A DNA stretch of 64,000 nucleotides from Clostridia bacterium (lineage in GTDB: Bacteria; Bacillota; Clostridia; Christensenellales; CAG-138), in the NCBI GenBank assembly GCA_017545535.1, contig JAFWMS010000028.1:186001-250000 (forward strand). The letters are read 5' to 3'. Positions 63,465 through 64,000 of the stretch are shown piece by piece; position 1 is the first letter of the stretch, and each line of letters opens with the position of its first letter. The position numbers and the translations under genes were made by a program. The notes under the pieces were generated by a model, which did no database searches, was not told the DNA's origin, and worked only from the letters and a program-made list of their open reading frames with translations.

Positions 63465-63668
63465 ATGAAACACAGAGTTAGAGTACAGGTGCCCGTAGTC
63501 AAGCGAGGGCTATTCGGTAGAAAGAAAGTCGTTTACGAGGAACGCACTATTGTCGTAGGTGGCAGAACCTACCGCCGAATGATGAATGAGCAACGGAACC
63601 GAGAAACTGATGATTTCCTGGATTTTATAGACGAAATGGAAACACTTGATGCTATTCTTGATGATTGA
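63465..63668 (+). CDS. Small basic/acidic two-part protein
   Basis: A 67-residue protein: basic first half (KHRVRVQVPVVKRGLFGRKK) and acidic tail (DFLDFIDEMETLDAILDD). ATG at 63465 lies 5 nt after GGAGG. It starts 18 nt after the previous stop. Not recognised. Confidence 0.55.
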   Translation: MKHRVRVQVPVVKRGLFGRKKVVYEERTIVVGGRTYRRMMNEQRNRETDDFLDFIDEMETLDAILDD

Positions 63669-63685
63669 TTAACGGGGAATGAATT

Positions 63686-64000
63686 ATGGATCAAGATAAG
63701 AAATGGAGATTCTGTGTCGTTGGAAACATCGTAAGAAGCCATATTGGTGAAGATGGCATTACGTATTATGGCACCAAAGAATATACAGGCGGGACAAAGG
63801 TTTACATTGATGGTAAGAACTGGACGGAATGCATGCAAAACATCCACGTTATCGGGTTAAATAGATTCAAAAAGTTTGAACTTGCATGGGTCGACACTAA
63901 ATTGATTGAGAATGTACGCTTTCAGACCGTTCATAACCCAATAGTGCTTGAGATAATTGATTATCTAGCATGTTTCGAAGGATGGAACTGGTGGGAAAGG
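63686..64000 (+). CDS. Unrecognised protein, 3' part beyond the window
   Basis: An open frame of 105 codons from ATG 63686 (behind GGGG, 17 nt after the previous stop) to the right edge. It begins MDQDKKWRFCVVGNIVRSH and includes YYGTKEYTGGTKVYIDGKNW and FEGWNWWER. The beta-rich, Trp- and Gly-containing pattern suggests a compact single-domain protein; no family is recognised. Confidence 0.55.
   Translation, partial: MDQDKKWRFCVVGNIVRSHIGEDGITYYGTKEYTGGTKVYIDGKNWTECMQNIHVIGLNRFKKFELAWVDTKLIENVRFQTVHNPIVLEIIDYLACFEGWNWWER

Larger units (their letters stand above)
20515..64000. mobile_element. Tn1549-like integrative conjugative element with defence cargo (right end not in window)
   Basis: From the integrase next to tRNA-Arg to the right edge the genes form an integrative and conjugative element: integrase and excisionase-like genes, parAB, relaxase, VirD4/VirB4/VirB6/PrgI/Maff2 transfer proteins, NlpC/P60 hydrolase, sortase and large surface protein. 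The gene families are those of Tn1549/CTn-type elements of Clostridia. Base composition falls visibly from the GC-rich chromosome. The exact left end is uncertain (between 20515 and 20861) and no right attachment site was found before 64000. Confidence 0.85.

Overview
The window reads as a piece of a Bacillota (Firmicutes) chromosome, most likely a GC-rich gut-type anaerobe of class Clostridia. The evidence is the gene order yybS-like / gdpP / rplI / dnaB, a lysine riboswitch, Shine-Dalgarno sites of the AAGGAGG type, anaerobe-style flavin and iron-sulfur enzymes, and a Tn1549-like conjugative element. I cannot name a species from sequence alone.

Chromosomal part (1 to about 20.7 kb, GC-rich). 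On the minus strand an acyl-activation cassette (AMP-forming ligase, acyl carrier protein, acyl-ACP thioesterase, then a secreted PIG-L-like protein cut by the window edge) lies divergent from a four-gene plus-strand redox operon (two FAD oxidoreductases, an NAD(P)H reductase with a 2Fe-2S domain, and a large GltD-like iron-sulfur flavoprotein). The yybS-gdpP-rplI-dnaB block follows. Next come a Bce-type response regulator and sensor kinase, an NhaC-family permease behind a lysine riboswitch, a ThrE-type exporter, and a tRNA-Arg(CCG) locus preceded by a decayed partial copy of the same tRNA.

Mobile element (about 20.7 kb to beyond the right edge, visibly less GC-rich). It begins with a tyrosine integrase and small excisionase-like helix-turn-helix genes. 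Then come: (i) a regulatory operon of a LexA-like self-cleaving repressor, small Cys proteins, a truncated UmuC-like polymerase and an IrrE-like metallopeptidase (23.3-26.8 kb); (ii) a collinear defence operon of about 10.5 kb, in which a WYL regulator is followed by type I restriction-modification (hsdM-hsdS-hsdR), a YgjP-like metallopeptidase and a CBASS-like set of two different CD-NTases flanking a SLATT membrane effector (26.9-37.5 kb); (iii) the conjugation module with sortase, NlpC/P60 hydrolase, VirB4, PrgI, VirB6-like, Maff2, VirD4/TraG, PcfB, TTRAP, ArdC-like protein, MOBP-type relaxase, a relaxosome protein and a candidate oriT (37.6-50.1 kb); (iv) accessory genes, a very large multi-domain isopeptide adhesin and parAB (50.1-60.6 kb); (v) more excisionase-like paralogs and unrecognised cargo up to the right edge.

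How it fits together: the element carries its own integration, partition, transfer and surface-adhesion functions, with two defence systems apparently under one WYL regulator and a separate damage-responsive switch. The most interesting signals are the dual-CD-NTase CBASS fused into the type I RM operon, the LexA/IrrE-like operon, and the divergent acyl/redox gene set on the chromosome. The right end of the element is not in the window.
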